Counted from the stretch's first letter, positions 43,361-52,362 are shown. The stretch: DNA of 64,000 nucleotides from Flavobacterium sp. N1736 (GCF_025947065.1 NZ_CP109994.1:3844001-3908000), one strand, 5' to 3'. Numbers and translations are program-made. The notes: generated by a model not told the origin, from the letters alone.

Positions 43361-43567
43361 TTATAAACAAAACGTTGTTAATAAGCGTAAAACGGGAGTA
43401 AAATTACATCTAAAACTAAAATAAAGCGTTTTAAATAATCAATTTTAAAAAGATGATAATTGAGCTGGAAGAACTAAAATTTTCGCTTAAAATTAATTTA
43501 TGAAGGTCACTTTTAATCTAAAATATTTATAAATTTAAGTATTTTGATAGAAAAAATAAATAATAAA
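43361..43567. repeat. Diverged 322-bp-spaced duplication, copy 2
   Basis: The partner of 43039-43245. It ends at the glnS terminator. Confidence 0.65.
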
Positions 43568-43592
43568 AAAAGCGCTTATAAAAAGCGCTTTT
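43567..43592 (-). terminator. Terminator of glnS
   Basis: AAAAGCGCTT and AAAAGCGCTTTT form a stem with a 3-base loop, 18 bases beyond the glnS stop. Confidence 0.85.
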
Positions 43593-43609
43593 CAATAGAT
43601 TGTGATTAT

Positions 43610-45727
43610 TTATATCTTCACCATTTCGGCTAGAATTTCAATTTCTCTTTCCGAAGCATTTTTTTGTGGATTTGAAAAAGATTTCAAAATATCGTCCTGA
43701 AATTGATTTCTCAAACTTTCATTTTCTAAATCTCTTAAATTTAAAAGTGCTTTTGATCGAACATAAGTTGATTCACTTCTCAAAGACATTGTATATAATT
43801 TCTTAATATCGTCTTCTTCAAAATCCGTAGATTTCCAATTCGAATATTTCAAAATAAATTGAGCAAATAACAATGAAGCTTTATTATTGTTGATATTCTT
43901 TTTTAATGAATTTTGTAATAAAGAAAAACTAGAAACATTTTTAATGCTCTCTCCTATCGCACTTTCAATTGCAATACGTTCCGGTTTACTCTCAACTTTA
44001 AAATATTTATTGATTTCCTTCAAAGAATTATTTATACTGTTTTCTTCTTTTTTGCCTTTTTCTTCCCAAGCATCTTTAAGTCCAACAGTTTTGTTAAATA
44101 CTAATTTTGAAGCAGTTGAATCTTTATCAACAGTAAAATAACCCAAACGTTGAAACTGAAATTTCTCTTCATTTTGAGCTGTTGCTAAACTAGGTTCAAC
44201 AAATCCTTTTACAATTTCTAATGAATTTGGATTCACAAAATCCAAGAAATTTTTCTCTTTATAACTGTCCGGCGCTTCATCTGTAAACAAACGATCGTAC
44301 ATACGAACTTCTGCCTCAACTGCATGCGGGATAGAAACCCAATGCAATGTTCCGGATACTTTTCTTTGGCTTGCCTCGGTCCCGCTTCCACTTAAAGAAT
44401 CAGTATCATACGTTACATGAATTTCTGTAATATTTCCTTCTGAATCTTTTATAACACTTTCTCCTTTAATGATATACGCATTTTTAAGACGTACTTCTTT
44501 TCCTAAAGTCAAACGGAAAAATTTAGCCGGAGCTTCTTCTAAAAAGTCTTCTCTTTCTATGTATAATTCTCTGGAAAAAGGTACTTTTCTGAAACCTGCG
44601 TTCTCATCTTCCTGATTATTTTCAGCTTCCAACCACTCCTCTTTTCCTTCAGGATAATTTGTAATTACCAATTTTACAGGATCTAAAACAGCCATTACAC
44701 GTGGTGCAATTTTGTTCAAATCTTCACGAATACAGAATTCTAAAACGGAAACATTGATCAAATTATCACGTTTTGCAATTCCGGTTGTATTGGCAAAATT
44801 ACGTAAAGATGCAGCTGTATAACCACGTCTTCTTAACCCTGAAATCGTTGACATTCTTGGATCATCCCAACCGTTAACGTGCTTTTCTTTAACAAGTTGC
44901 TGTAATTTTCTTTTACTAACAACGGTATGCGAAAGATTACGTCTGGCAAATTCTCTTTGCTTTGGACGTATCTGATTTTCATCAATAATCTGGTCTAAAA
45001 ACCAATCGTATAATTCGCGGTGTGGCAAAAATTCAAGTGTACAAAATGAATGTGAAATCTCTTCCAGATAATCACTTTGTCCGTGTGCCCAATCATACAT
45101 TGGATAAATTTTCCAGCTATCTCCTGTTCTATGATGATGTTTATGCAAAATCCTGTACATGATAGGATCACGCATTAACATATTGGTAGATTTCATGTCA
45201 ATTTTTGCACGAAGAATATGAGTTCCAGCCTCAAATTCACCGTTTTTCATTCTTTCGAATAAATCTAAATTTTCTTCTACAGAACGATTTCTGTATGGAG
45301 AATCTGTTCCGGTTGTAGACGGAGTTCCTTTTTGAATCGCCATATCTTCAGAAGATTGACTGTCAACATAAGCTTTATCTTTTTTAATTAATAAAACTGC
45401 CCAATCATACAATTGTTGAAAATAATCAGAAGCATAACGTTCTTCTGCCCAGGTATAACCCAACCATTCGACATCTTTTTTAATGGCGTCAACAAACTCC
45501 TGTTCTTCTTTTTCAGGATTCGTATCGTCAAAACGTAAATTTACAGGTGACTGATAATCAATACCTAAACCAAAATTTAGAGCAATAGAACTCGCGTGTC
45601 CGATATGCAAATAACCGTTTGGTTCTGGTGGAAAACGAAAATGAAGTTTAGTTTTAGAAAGACCTGATTTTAGATCTTCTTCTATGATTTGTTCAATAAA
45701 ATTGAGTGATTTCTCTTCTGATGCCAT
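43610..45727 (-). CDS. glnS: Glutaminyl-tRNA synthetase with C-terminal extension
   Basis: 705 residues; about 550 are usual. The class I signature PPEPNGYLHIGH is at 33-44, 'TNPEKEEQEFVDAIKKDVEWLG' follows, VVSKRKL (KMSKS-like) is near 265, and the beta-barrel anticodon-binding part runs to about 560. The last about 140 residues (INNSLKEINKYFKVESKPER ... REIEILAEMVKI) are all-helical and absent from the E. coli enzyme. The start is confirmed by the N-terminal match. CAAAGATA at 45747-45754 is a probable -7 box on the minus strand. Confidence 0.95.
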   Translation of the reverse strand: MASEEKSLNFIEQIIEEDLKSGLSKTKLHFRFPPEPNGYLHIGHASSIALNFGLGIDYQSPVNLRFDDTNPEKEEQEFVDAIKKDVEWLGYTWAEERYASDYFQQLYDWAVLLIKKDKAYVDSQSSEDMAIQKGTPSTTGTDSPYRNRSVEENLDLFERMKNGEFEAGTHILRAKIDMKSTNMLMRDPIMYRILHKHHHRTGDSWKIYPMYDWAHGQSDYLEEISHSFCTLEFLPHRELYDWFLDQIIDENQIRPKQREFARRNLSHTVVSKRKLQQLVKEKHVNGWDDPRMSTISGLRRRGYTAASLRNFANTTGIAKRDNLINVSVLEFCIREDLNKIAPRVMAVLDPVKLVITNYPEGKEEWLEAENNQEDENAGFRKVPFSRELYIEREDFLEEAPAKFFRLTLGKEVRLKNAYIIKGESVIKDSEGNITEIHVTYDTDSLSGSGTEASQRKVSGTLHWVSIPHAVEAEVRMYDRLFTDEAPDSYKEKNFLDFVNPNSLEIVKGFVEPSLATAQNEEKFQFQRLGYFTVDKDSTASKLVFNKTVGLKDAWEEKGKKEENSINNSLKEINKYFKVESKPERIAIESAIGESIKNVSSFSLLQNSLKKNINNNKASLLFAQFILKYSNWKSTDFEEDDIKKLYTMSLRSESTYVRSKALLNLRDLENESLRNQFQDDILKSFSNPQKNASEREIEILAEMVKI

Positions 45728-45858
45728 TATTTTATAGTAATTTTAGCAAAGATAAAAAAGTTTACAGTTTTCGGTTTACAGTTTACAGTTTTCTTTAGAA
45801 ACTTCGTAATAAACCCTAAACTTAATTTATTAGTATTTATGCTTAAATATTGAAAGTT

Positions 45859-46077
45859 ATGAGACAATTAACTGTTACAATTCCAGATGATTTTTATGAA
45901 ACTTTTATTAGTTTTTTTAAACATGTTCCAGATGTTTCTATTGATGAAAACACAGCGAATGAAATTCCGTTATGGCAGCAGGAAATGGTTTTAGATCGTA
46001 TAAAAAACGCTAAACCAGAAGACTATATTAGTTGGGAAGAGTCTAAAAAAAGACTCAACGATAAATGGAATAAATAA
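45859..46077 (+). CDS. Antitoxin partner of a RelE/ParE-type toxin
   Basis: 72 residues. It opens with a short beta strand (MRQLTVTIPDDFYETFISFF) of the type found in ribbon-helix or AbrB-like antitoxins. The C-terminus (WEESKKRLNDKWNK) resembles toxin-wrapping tails such as 'eeakkrl'. It ends immediately before the toxin start (TAA then ATG). The start is chosen at the ATG, not the upstream TTG at 45850. The family is unassigned; the pairing is the main evidence. Confidence 0.7.
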   Translation: MRQLTVTIPDDFYETFISFFKHVPDVSIDENTANEIPLWQQEMVLDRIKNAKPEDYISWEESKKRLNDKWNK

Positions 46078-46374
46078 ATGTATGAAATAATTATTCTCCT
46101 ACGAGCTGATTTAGAAGTAAATAAAACTGCTGAATATTATGAATCTTTATCTAATGGTTTGGGAACAAAATTCTTTAATGAATATCAAGAATATATAGAA
46201 ACATTAAAGACATTTCCTTTTTTTGAAGAAAAGTACGATACTGTTCGTACTTTACCCTTAAAGAAATTTCCATACACAATCCATTTTACAGTTGATGAAA
46301 ACAAAAAAATAGTTTCTGTACAAGCTGTAATATCCAATTACCAAGATCCAAACATTACAAGATTAAAATTATAA
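46078..46374 (+). CDS. RelE/ParE-superfamily toxin
   Basis: 98 residues. 'ADLEVNKTAEYYESLSNGLG', 'FFNEYQEYIETLKTFPFFEE' and 'LPLKKFPYTIHFTVDENKKI' match the ParE/RelE fold (two helices then a beta-sheet with Arg/Lys at the active side). It follows the antitoxin with no gap. Whether it targets ribosomes or gyrase cannot be told. Confidence 0.8.
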   Translation: MYEIIILLRADLEVNKTAEYYESLSNGLGTKFFNEYQEYIETLKTFPFFEEKYDTVRTLPLKKFPYTIHFTVDENKKIVSVQAVISNYQDPNITRLKL

Positions 46375-46391
46375 AAATGGGAGTTATAAAA

Positions 46392-46751
46392 ATGGGAGTT
46401 ATAAAATTAAAAAACATTCGCACTTTTTCGTACCACGGATGTTTAATCGAAGAAGGAAAAATAGGATCTGATTATACTGTCGATCTAAAAATTAAAACTA
46501 ATTTACAAAAATCAGCAGATTCTGATCATCTTGCAGATACGGTTGATTATGTACATTTGAACAAAATTGTAACTGAAGAAATGGCAATTCGTTCGCATTT
46601 ATTAGAGCATGTAGCCCAAAGAATCAATATTCGCGTTCTTGCTGAAATAGAAAGTATAGAAAAAACTACAGTTTGGGTTTCTAAAATAAATCCTCCTATT
46701 GGTGGTGATGTTGAAACAGTTACTATAAAAATGACTGAAAATAGAAAGTAA
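46392..46751 (+). CDS. folB: Dihydroneopterin aldolase
   Basis: 119 residues from this ATG. It converts dihydroneopterin in folate synthesis. 'KNIRTFSYHGCLIEEGKIGS' is the typical beginning, with 'LADTVDYVHLNKIV' and 'SHLLEHVAQRINIRVL' following. A 15-base duplication (ATGGGAGTTATAAAA at 46377 and 46392) supplies two alternative starts. It begins shortly after the toxin gene, so may be co-transcribed with it. Confidence 0.9.
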   Translation: MGVIKLKNIRTFSYHGCLIEEGKIGSDYTVDLKIKTNLQKSADSDHLADTVDYVHLNKIVTEEMAIRSHLLEHVAQRINIRVLAEIESIEKTTVWVSKINPPIGGDVETVTIKMTENRK

Positions 46752-46799
46752 TTTTTTTAATTAAAAAACTAATTTTTCAAAATACTTCATTTTAATCTT

Positions 46800-46828
46800 T
46801 TGAAATTTAAAGATTTTAGTTACTTTTG
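46800..46828 (+). promoter_or_regulatory. Promoter of tRNA-Cys
   Basis: TTG at 46800-46802, 18 bases, TACTTTTG at 46821-46828. The transcript would start near 46832, about 13 bases before the tRNA. Confidence 0.75.
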
Positions 46829-46844
46829 CCATCCGTTCAACTAC

Positions 46845-46918
46845 GGCGTCGTGGCCGAGCGGCTAGGCTGGGCTCTGCAAAAGCTCCTACTCCGGTTCGA
46901 ATCCGGACGATGCCTCCA
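46845..46918 (+). tRNA. tRNA-Cys (GCA)
   Basis: A complete cloverleaf. Acceptor arms GGCGTCG and CGATGCC (one G-U pair), D-arm GCC/GGC, anticodon stem GGGCT/AGCTC with loop CTGCAAA (anticodon GCA at 46877-46879), T-arm TCCGG/CCGGA with TTCGAAT, discriminator T and encoded CCA (46916-46918). Confidence 0.95.
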
Positions 46919-46959
46919 AAAGAGATACAGAAATGTGTCTCTTTTTTTTATGCTTAATT

Positions 46960-47060
46960 TTTGTCCTTGCGAGGAACGAAGCAATCTCACTAATTGATCG
47001 ACAAAGATTGTCGAAGTTCTAAGCGGAATTTCTTGTGTGATTTCTCCTTATGTCGAAATA
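46960..47060. repeat. Dispersed element C, degenerate
   Basis: Contains ATCGACAAAGATTGTCG and ends with TTGTGTGATTTCTCCTTATG, echoing the right arm of element A (20149-20176) and the CGACAAAGATTG core of element B. Its inverted ends are weaker. Confidence 0.55.
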
Positions 47061-47077
47061 ACAAAATTGACATAAAA

Positions 47078-47100
47078 AAACCTCTCATTTTGAGAGGTTT
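47078..47100. terminator. Terminator between tRNA/repeat and lysE-type gene
   Basis: AAACCTCTC and GAGAGGTTT around ATTTT; convergent to the minus-strand gene at 47128. Confidence 0.8.
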
Positions 47101-47127
47101 AAATTTATATTTTTGAGTTATTAACAA

Positions 47128-47805
47128 CTACTTTTCAATCTTCTCAAAAGCATTTCTAACCATTTCTTTTTCTTTTGGAAACCATCCCTGCGTTATTAAA
47201 ACTACTCCAAAAACCATTAAAACAATACTAATTGCTTTTTTGATTTTAAGGATATTAGTTGGTGTCATTTTAGATTTTAATTGTTTGGCTAATAGTATTT
47301 TAATGCAATCTACAAGCAAATAAGTAATGATAACAGAAGTAAAAAAAGTAACCATTCTTGAGTTTTGCATTTCTAATTTTGGTCCGATTGAAATAATAAC
47401 AGCCAGCCAAAAACCAAGAACTCCTATGTTAATAACGTTCAATAAAAAGCCTTTTATAAATAAACTGCCATAATTTCTTTTTATAATATCGCGATCAATT
47501 TCTTCGTCATCAATTTTTTCTTCATTTCTTAGTCTTACGAAAGAAATAATACCGTAAGCCAGCATAATGATTCCTCCAAAAATAAAAAGTGCCGGTTTAT
47601 CTTTTAAACTCTGAATTAGCCTGTAACTTCCTAAATAGGCAATTGCTATAAAAAAAATATCACCTAATACTACACCAAGATCAAAGACTATAGCAGCTCT
47701 GAATCCTTTTGTAATACTGGTTTCAAGTAGTATAAAAAATACCGGACCTACCATAAAACTTAAAAAAAGTCCCCATGGCAGTCCAGCTAAAATATCATTT
47801 ATCAT
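47128..47805 (-). CDS. LysE-family exporter
   Basis: 225 residues with six predicted membrane segments. The N-terminal 'GLPWGLFLSFMVGPVFFILL' with the SxxxGP(v/s) signature and 'GFRAAIVFDLGVVLGDIFFI' place it in the LysE/RhtB amino-acid exporter superfamily. The substrate is unknown. It begins 14 bases after the DUF2807 gene and probably shares its transcript. Confidence 0.88.
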   Translation of the reverse strand: MINDILAGLPWGLFLSFMVGPVFFILLETSITKGFRAAIVFDLGVVLGDIFFIAIAYLGSYRLIQSLKDKPALFIFGGIIMLAYGIISFVRLRNEEKIDDEEIDRDIIKRNYGSLFIKGFLLNVINIGVLGFWLAVIISIGPKLEMQNSRMVTFFTSVIITYLLVDCIKILLAKQLKSKMTPTNILKIKKAISIVLMVFGVVLITQGWFPKEKEMVRNAFEKIEK

Positions 47806-47819
47806 TCAAATACAATTTG

Positions 47820-48488
47820 TTATTTAACCTCTTCAATCTTACCGCCAAGAACCGTTTTCTGATTGATTTGTTTTGGTTTTCCATAAATGTAAATAGAGCC
47901 TCCTGCGCTTACTTTTGCATCAACAAGAGTAGAAGCATTCACATCTGCTTTTCCTCCCGCAGAAACGCTTACTTTAGTTTGAGACGTACTTAATTTACTT
48001 GCTAACAAATAACCACCTGCTCCAAGACTTGCATCCTGATTAGAAGCTTTACCTGTTAAAGTGATTTCTCCGCCTGAAACTGAACTTACATTTAGTTTAT
48101 CAACATCCAAATCTACATTAATTTTACCACCTTCCTGCGCACTAACTTTAAAAACTGTAGCTTTTATGGCATCTTTACTAGAAACATAAGCACCTTCGTT
48201 AACATCAATTAATTCTAAATGTTTATAATAAACCGTAATATCAAGATCATCTCCTGATAATAATTTAGGAAATGGCATTCTTAATTTTAACAAACCTTTC
48301 TTGTTAACAATTTCAACTTCTGCTTCTCGTGCTCCTTTTATAACAATCTTATTTTCTGATGACTGCACTAATTTTACACTTAATTTATCGAAAACTTTAA
48401 CCGAATCAAAATCTCCTAATTCTTTTGTAACCTGGGCAAAAGACATTTGTGCAATTAATATTGCAGCTCCTACTAATAACTTTTTCAT
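47820..48488 (-). CDS. Exported GIN-domain (DUF2807) protein
   Basis: 222 residues from the ATG at 48488, which begins a good signal peptide (MKKLLVGAAILIAQMSFAQ). An upstream in-frame start at 48512 adds MLNLKNKV but would touch the rnr stop. The rest is a DUF2807 head-GIN beta-solenoid: 'FDSVKVFDKLSVKLVQSSEN' and 'VYYKHLELIDVNEGAYVSS', then repeated 'VSVSAGGKADVNAS' rungs. The family is common in Bacteroidota cell envelopes; function is unknown. Confidence 0.88.
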   Translation of the reverse strand: MKKLLVGAAILIAQMSFAQVTKELGDFDSVKVFDKLSVKLVQSSENKIVIKGAREAEVEIVNKKGLLKLRMPFPKLLSGDDLDITVYYKHLELIDVNEGAYVSSKDAIKATVFKVSAQEGGKINVDLDVDKLNVSSVSGGEITLTGKASNQDASLGAGGYLLASKLSTSQTKVSVSAGGKADVNASTLVDAKVSAGGSIYIYGKPKQINQKTVLGGKIEEVK

Positions 48489-48512
48489 CACTTTATTTTT
48501 TAAATTCAACAA

Positions 48513-50693
48513 TTATTCTGCTCTTCTTAAAAAATGAAAATCCAGTTGTTTTTTAACTAAATCAGCATTTTTTACTTTAACGTAAATTTCATCTCCTAAT
48601 TGCAATATACTGTTTGAAGTCGCTCCAACTAAAGCATATTGTTTTTCATCGAACGTATAGTAATCATCTTTTATTTCTCTGATTCTTACCATTCCTTCAC
48701 ATTTGTTAGAAACAATTTCAACATAAATTCCCCATTCTGTAACTCCTGAAATAACTCCAAGAAATTCTTCATCCTGGTGATCCTGCATGTATTTAACCTG
48801 CATGTATTTAATACTATCTCTTTCAGCATTAGTCGCTAAACTTTCCATATTAGAACAATGCAGACATTTCGTTTCATAAACTTCATCATCTACAGAAGCT
48901 CCATTATCCAGATAATATTGCAGTAAACGATGTACCATAACATCGGGATAACGACGAATTGGCGAAGTAAAATGACTGTAATAATCAAAAGCTAAACCGT
49001 AATGACCAATGTTTTCTGTCGAATATTTGGCTTTACTCATACTTCTAATAGCAAGAGTATCAATTAAGTTTTGTTCTTTTTTACCGTTTACTTCTTCCAT
49101 CAATGCATTCAAAGACTTTGAAATATCGCCTTTGTTACGGAAATCTATTTTATAACCAAATTTAGCAATTACGGTTTGCATCGCAATTAATTTATCTTCA
49201 TTTGGTTCATCGTGAATCCTGTAAACAAAGGTTTTCTTTTGTTTTCCTATGTATTCAGCCACTTTTCTATTGGCCAAAAGCATGAATTCTTCGATCAAAT
49301 GATTGGCATCTTTAGAGACTTTAAAGTAAACTCCTTCTGGTTCTCCTTCGGCATCTAAGTTGAATTTTACTTCTACTTTATCAAATGAAATAGCACCATT
49401 AGCCATTCTTTTCTTTCTTAGAATCTTAGCTAATTCATCTAATTTTAAAGTTGCATTTGTTATTTCATCAGAAACTGTATACGATTCTCCGGTAATTGAA
49501 ACATCAACCGGAATTGTACTGTCTTTGGTTTCAATGATATATTGTGCTTCTTCATAAGCAAATCGCTGATCAGAATAAATTACTGTTCTCCCAAACCATT
49601 GATTAATAACCTGTGCATTTTCTGAAACTTCAAATATCGCTGAAAATGTATATTTCTCTTCCTGCGGACGTAACGAACATGCAAAATTAGACAATACTTC
49701 CGGAAGCATTGGCACTACTCTGTCTACTAAATAAACCGAAGTTGCTCTTTGATATGCTTCATCATCCAGGATTGTTCCTTCTTCAAGATAATACGAAACA
49801 TCGGCAATGTGAATTCCAATTTCGTAGTTTCCGTTCTCTAACTTTTTGAAAGACAAGGCATCATCAAAATCTTTTGCATCTTTTGGATCTATCGTAAATG
49901 TAAGCGTATCACGCATATCACGACGTTTTGCAATCTCAGATTCCTGAATAGAGGTATCTATTTTTTGAGCAAAAACCTCTACTTCTACCGGAAAATCTGA
50001 TGGTAAACCATATTCAGCCAGAATTGCATGAATCTCAGTATTGTGTTCTCCGGGTTTTCCTAAAACTCTGATCACAGATCCAAACGGACTATCAGCTCTT
50101 TTTGGCCAGTCTTCAATAGTAACTAAAACAACATCACCATTTTCTGCCTCTCCAATTTTATCTTTTGGAATAAAAATATCCGTATACATTTTAGGATTTG
50201 CGGTAGATACAAAAGCAAAATTTGCCTGAATATCTATTACGCCAACAAATTCAGTTTTGTTTCTTTCTATAACTTCAATTACTTCACCTTCAGGTCTTTT
50301 TCCTTTTCTTCTGTTATAGACGTAAACTTTTACTTTGTCTTTATCTAATGCACGATTCAAATTATTGGTTGGAATAAAAACATCTTCTGAAAAATCCGGA
50401 CAAATAAAATATGCCGTTTTTCTGCTCGTCATATCAATTGTTCCTTCGTAATAATCCTGACTTTCAGCTTTTACTAAATATTTACCGGGTTCAGATTCTA
50501 TAATTTTTTTTGCAGCAGCCAGAATTTTTAAATCTTTTATTATTTCATTTCTGCTTTTTGTATCGTCAAGTTCAAGCTTTGCTCCTATCTGTTTATAATT
50601 GAATGCTTTATTAGGGCTTTGCGATAAAATTTTCATTATTTTACTCGAGAAATCGCTCTCTTTTTTTATCGGCTTTCTAATTTTCTTACTCAT
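48513..50693 (-). CDS. rnr: Ribonuclease R
   Basis: 726 residues, 3'-5' exoribonuclease. It has an N-terminal winged helix (ILSQSPNKAFNYKQIGAKLE), cold-shock domains, and an RNB catalytic domain with 'TIDPKDAKDFDDALSFKKLE' carrying the acidic residues. 'HLIEEFMLLANRKVAEYIG' and 'YYSHFTSPIRRYPDVMVHRLLQYYL' are typical. A C-terminal S1 domain (FLGVISGVTEWGIYVEIVSN) ends the protein. The downstream DUF2807 and LysE-type genes follow closely. Confidence 0.95.
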   Translation of the reverse strand: MSKKIRKPIKKESDFSSKIMKILSQSPNKAFNYKQIGAKLELDDTKSRNEIIKDLKILAAAKKIIESEPGKYLVKAESQDYYEGTIDMTSRKTAYFICPDFSEDVFIPTNNLNRALDKDKVKVYVYNRRKGKRPEGEVIEVIERNKTEFVGVIDIQANFAFVSTANPKMYTDIFIPKDKIGEAENGDVVLVTIEDWPKRADSPFGSVIRVLGKPGEHNTEIHAILAEYGLPSDFPVEVEVFAQKIDTSIQESEIAKRRDMRDTLTFTIDPKDAKDFDDALSFKKLENGNYEIGIHIADVSYYLEEGTILDDEAYQRATSVYLVDRVVPMLPEVLSNFACSLRPQEEKYTFSAIFEVSENAQVINQWFGRTVIYSDQRFAYEEAQYIIETKDSTIPVDVSITGESYTVSDEITNATLKLDELAKILRKKRMANGAISFDKVEVKFNLDAEGEPEGVYFKVSKDANHLIEEFMLLANRKVAEYIGKQKKTFVYRIHDEPNEDKLIAMQTVIAKFGYKIDFRNKGDISKSLNALMEEVNGKKEQNLIDTLAIRSMSKAKYSTENIGHYGLAFDYYSHFTSPIRRYPDVMVHRLLQYYLDNGASVDDEVYETKCLHCSNMESLATNAERDSIKYMQVKYMQDHQDEEFLGVISGVTEWGIYVEIVSNKCEGMVRIREIKDDYYTFDEKQYALVGATSNSILQLGDEIYVKVKNADLVKKQLDFHFLRRAE

Positions 50694-50866
50694 ATATCTT
50701 TTCTTAAAAAGTTAAAATTACAAATAAGATATCAGATTATAGATTTTAACAAATAAATTATTAAAAATATAACTTTCAAAAATAGATCTTTATTGGTTTT
50801 CAAAAGTCATTTGTAATTCTCATATTTAAGTAATGCTCATTTCGTATCTTTATAAAAAGACACTTT

Positions 50867-51100
50867 ATGGAAAGCTTTAAAACCATCGCTATCTTCAATT
50901 ATCAGCATGAAACCGTTGTTCTGAAACACTTATTAGATCAGGAAGAAATTCCGTATTATTTTGAAAACGAAATGACACTTTCTGTCGTTCCCATGTATAC
51001 TTCGGCTCTGGGTGGAATCAAACTTAGAATTCATCCCAACGATTTCGAAAGAGTTCAGCAAATTCTTGACGATCTCAATAATCCACTTCAAATCGTTTAA
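50867..51100 (+). CDS. DUF2007-like small signal-transducing-type protein
   Basis: 77 residues. 'FKTIAIFNYQHETVVLKHLL DQEEIPYYFENEMTLSV' and 'GIKLRIHPNDFERVQQILDDL' match the DUF2007 fold (PII-like ferredoxin-type alpha/beta). It is encoded between rnr and rpiB, divergent from rnr. A weak -7-like TATCTTTA lies at 50845-50852. Function unknown. Confidence 0.85.
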   Translation: MESFKTIAIFNYQHETVVLKHLLDQEEIPYYFENEMTLSVVPMYTSALGGIKLRIHPNDFERVQQILDDLNNPLQIV

Positions 51101-51888
51101 AAGAGTTTCTTTTTTTTCATTCTAAAAATTTTTTTTCTCTTTTCAAATTTTAAAGTTGTCAACATATATTAAATACAACAAAAAAGAAATTTTAAATTTA
51201 ATTAATTTTTGATGGTTATTATAGCTTGTTAATATGTCGAATAAATTTATTTTTAAATGTATTGAAATGAAGTTTTCTTTAGTTATCGGGAGTTATCAAC
51301 ATACTTATATTTTGTTAAGTGATTAATTTATAAGACTTTTTGTATTTTAATTAACAACGGTTGACAACCAAAAATGAGTTCATTTTGTAGATAACTTGAT
51401 AACTTGATTTTTGTTGAAAATGGCATTTTTGATATTGATAACTTTTCTAAAAATTCATCAAACTTTATTAGGATTTTTAATTCCAATTTTGGATTAGGTT
51501 TTTTTTCGACACAACCAAAAAAAACTTCTAATATTCTATCTGAACTTATCAACAAATAATGTTAATTTAAAGTTAACTGAATATCAACGAATTAGGTTTT
51601 AGTATTAACATTCTAAAATTTTAACAAAAAGATTATTTATTTCTAATTGATAATCAGATTCTTATATAGATATCAAGATTGTTGATAAGTGTTAAGGATT
51701 TGATATGAAGCTAGTTGTAAAAGAAGGTTCTTTTGCTAAGAATTTCGCGAATGTACATCAATTATACTGATTTGTTAAATTGTTTTTTAAAGTTTTAAAA
51801 AAGAAAAAATTAGTGAAAATTGATGTAATTCGTGGCAAACATTTATTAATTGAGTAAATTTGCAAAACACAACTTAATAGTATTTAAA
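51101..51888. other. Candidate chromosomal origin region (oriC-like)
   Basis: 788 bases without a credible gene. It is very AT-rich with TTATCAACA boxes at 51293-51301 and 51546-51554, an inverted one (TGTTGATAA) at 51680-51688, and one-mismatch boxes at 51156-51164 (TTGTCAACA) and 51433-51441. Long A/T tracts sit at 51104-51210. Flanking genes diverge (rnr leftward, rpiB rightward). The 75-codon minus-strand frame at 51328-51555 has no family and is probably chance. The rpiB -7 box overlaps its right end. Confidence 0.45.
51855..51862 (+). promoter_or_regulatory. Probable -7 box of rpiB
   Basis: TAAATTTG matches TAnnTTTG. No good TTG lies 17-19 bases upstream (GTGG at 51832-51835 is nearest), so the promoter is weaker than the others. 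Confidence 0.5.
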
Positions 51889-52320
51889 ATGAAAATTTCG
51901 ATAGGAAACGACCACGCAGGACCGGATTATAAAAAAGCAATTGTTACAATGCTGAAAGCAAAAGGATATGAAGTAACAAATTACGGAACAGATTCTGAAG
52001 ATTCTGTTGATTATCCTGATTTTGGACATCCGGTGGCGAATGATGTATCTGAAGGAAAAGCCGATTTTGGAATTGTTATCTGCGGAAGCGGAAACGGAAT
52101 TGCAATGACGGTTAACAAACACCCGAAAGTAAGAGCTGGTTTATGCTGGACTAAAGAAATCGCTTATTTGACACGTTTGCATAATGATGCTAATATTGTA
52201 AGTATTCCGGCGCGTTTTACATCGATTCCGCAAGCGGTAGAAATTGTTGAAACGTTTTTAGCAACTGCTTTTGAAGGTGGAAGACACCAAAACAGAGTGA
52301 ATAAAATTGCTTGTCAGTAA
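51889..52320 (+). CDS. rpiB: Ribose-5-phosphate isomerase B
   Basis: 143 residues from the ATG at 51889 (MKISIGNDHAGPDYKKAIVT). An upstream TTG at 51850 in frame lies before the -7 box and is rejected. 'GTDSEDSVDYPDFGHPVAND', 'GIVICGSGNGIAMTVNKHPK VRAG' with the catalytic Cys, and 'TRLHNDANIVSIPARFTS' mark the LacA/RpiB family. It interconverts ribose 5-phosphate and ribulose 5-phosphate in the pentose phosphate pathway. Confidence 0.95.
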   Translation: MKISIGNDHAGPDYKKAIVTMLKAKGYEVTNYGTDSEDSVDYPDFGHPVANDVSEGKADFGIVICGSGNGIAMTVNKHPKVRAGLCWTKEIAYLTRLHNDANIVSIPARFTSIPQAVEIVETFLATAFEGGRHQNRVNKIACQ

Positions 52321-52362
52321 AAAGTCAAAAAAAATCGGGTGCTTCGCACCAATATAAATAAC

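Noticed and set aside
42730..43609. The 880-base gap before glnS as an alternative origin
   Set aside because: It is AT-rich and repeated but lacks TTATCAACA or TTATCCACA clusters, unlike the gap before rpiB.
51328..51555. A 75-codon minus-strand frame in the gap before rpiB
   Set aside because: No family, no promoter, poor codon pattern, and it overlaps the TTATCAACA boxes. It is treated as chance within AT-rich DNA.
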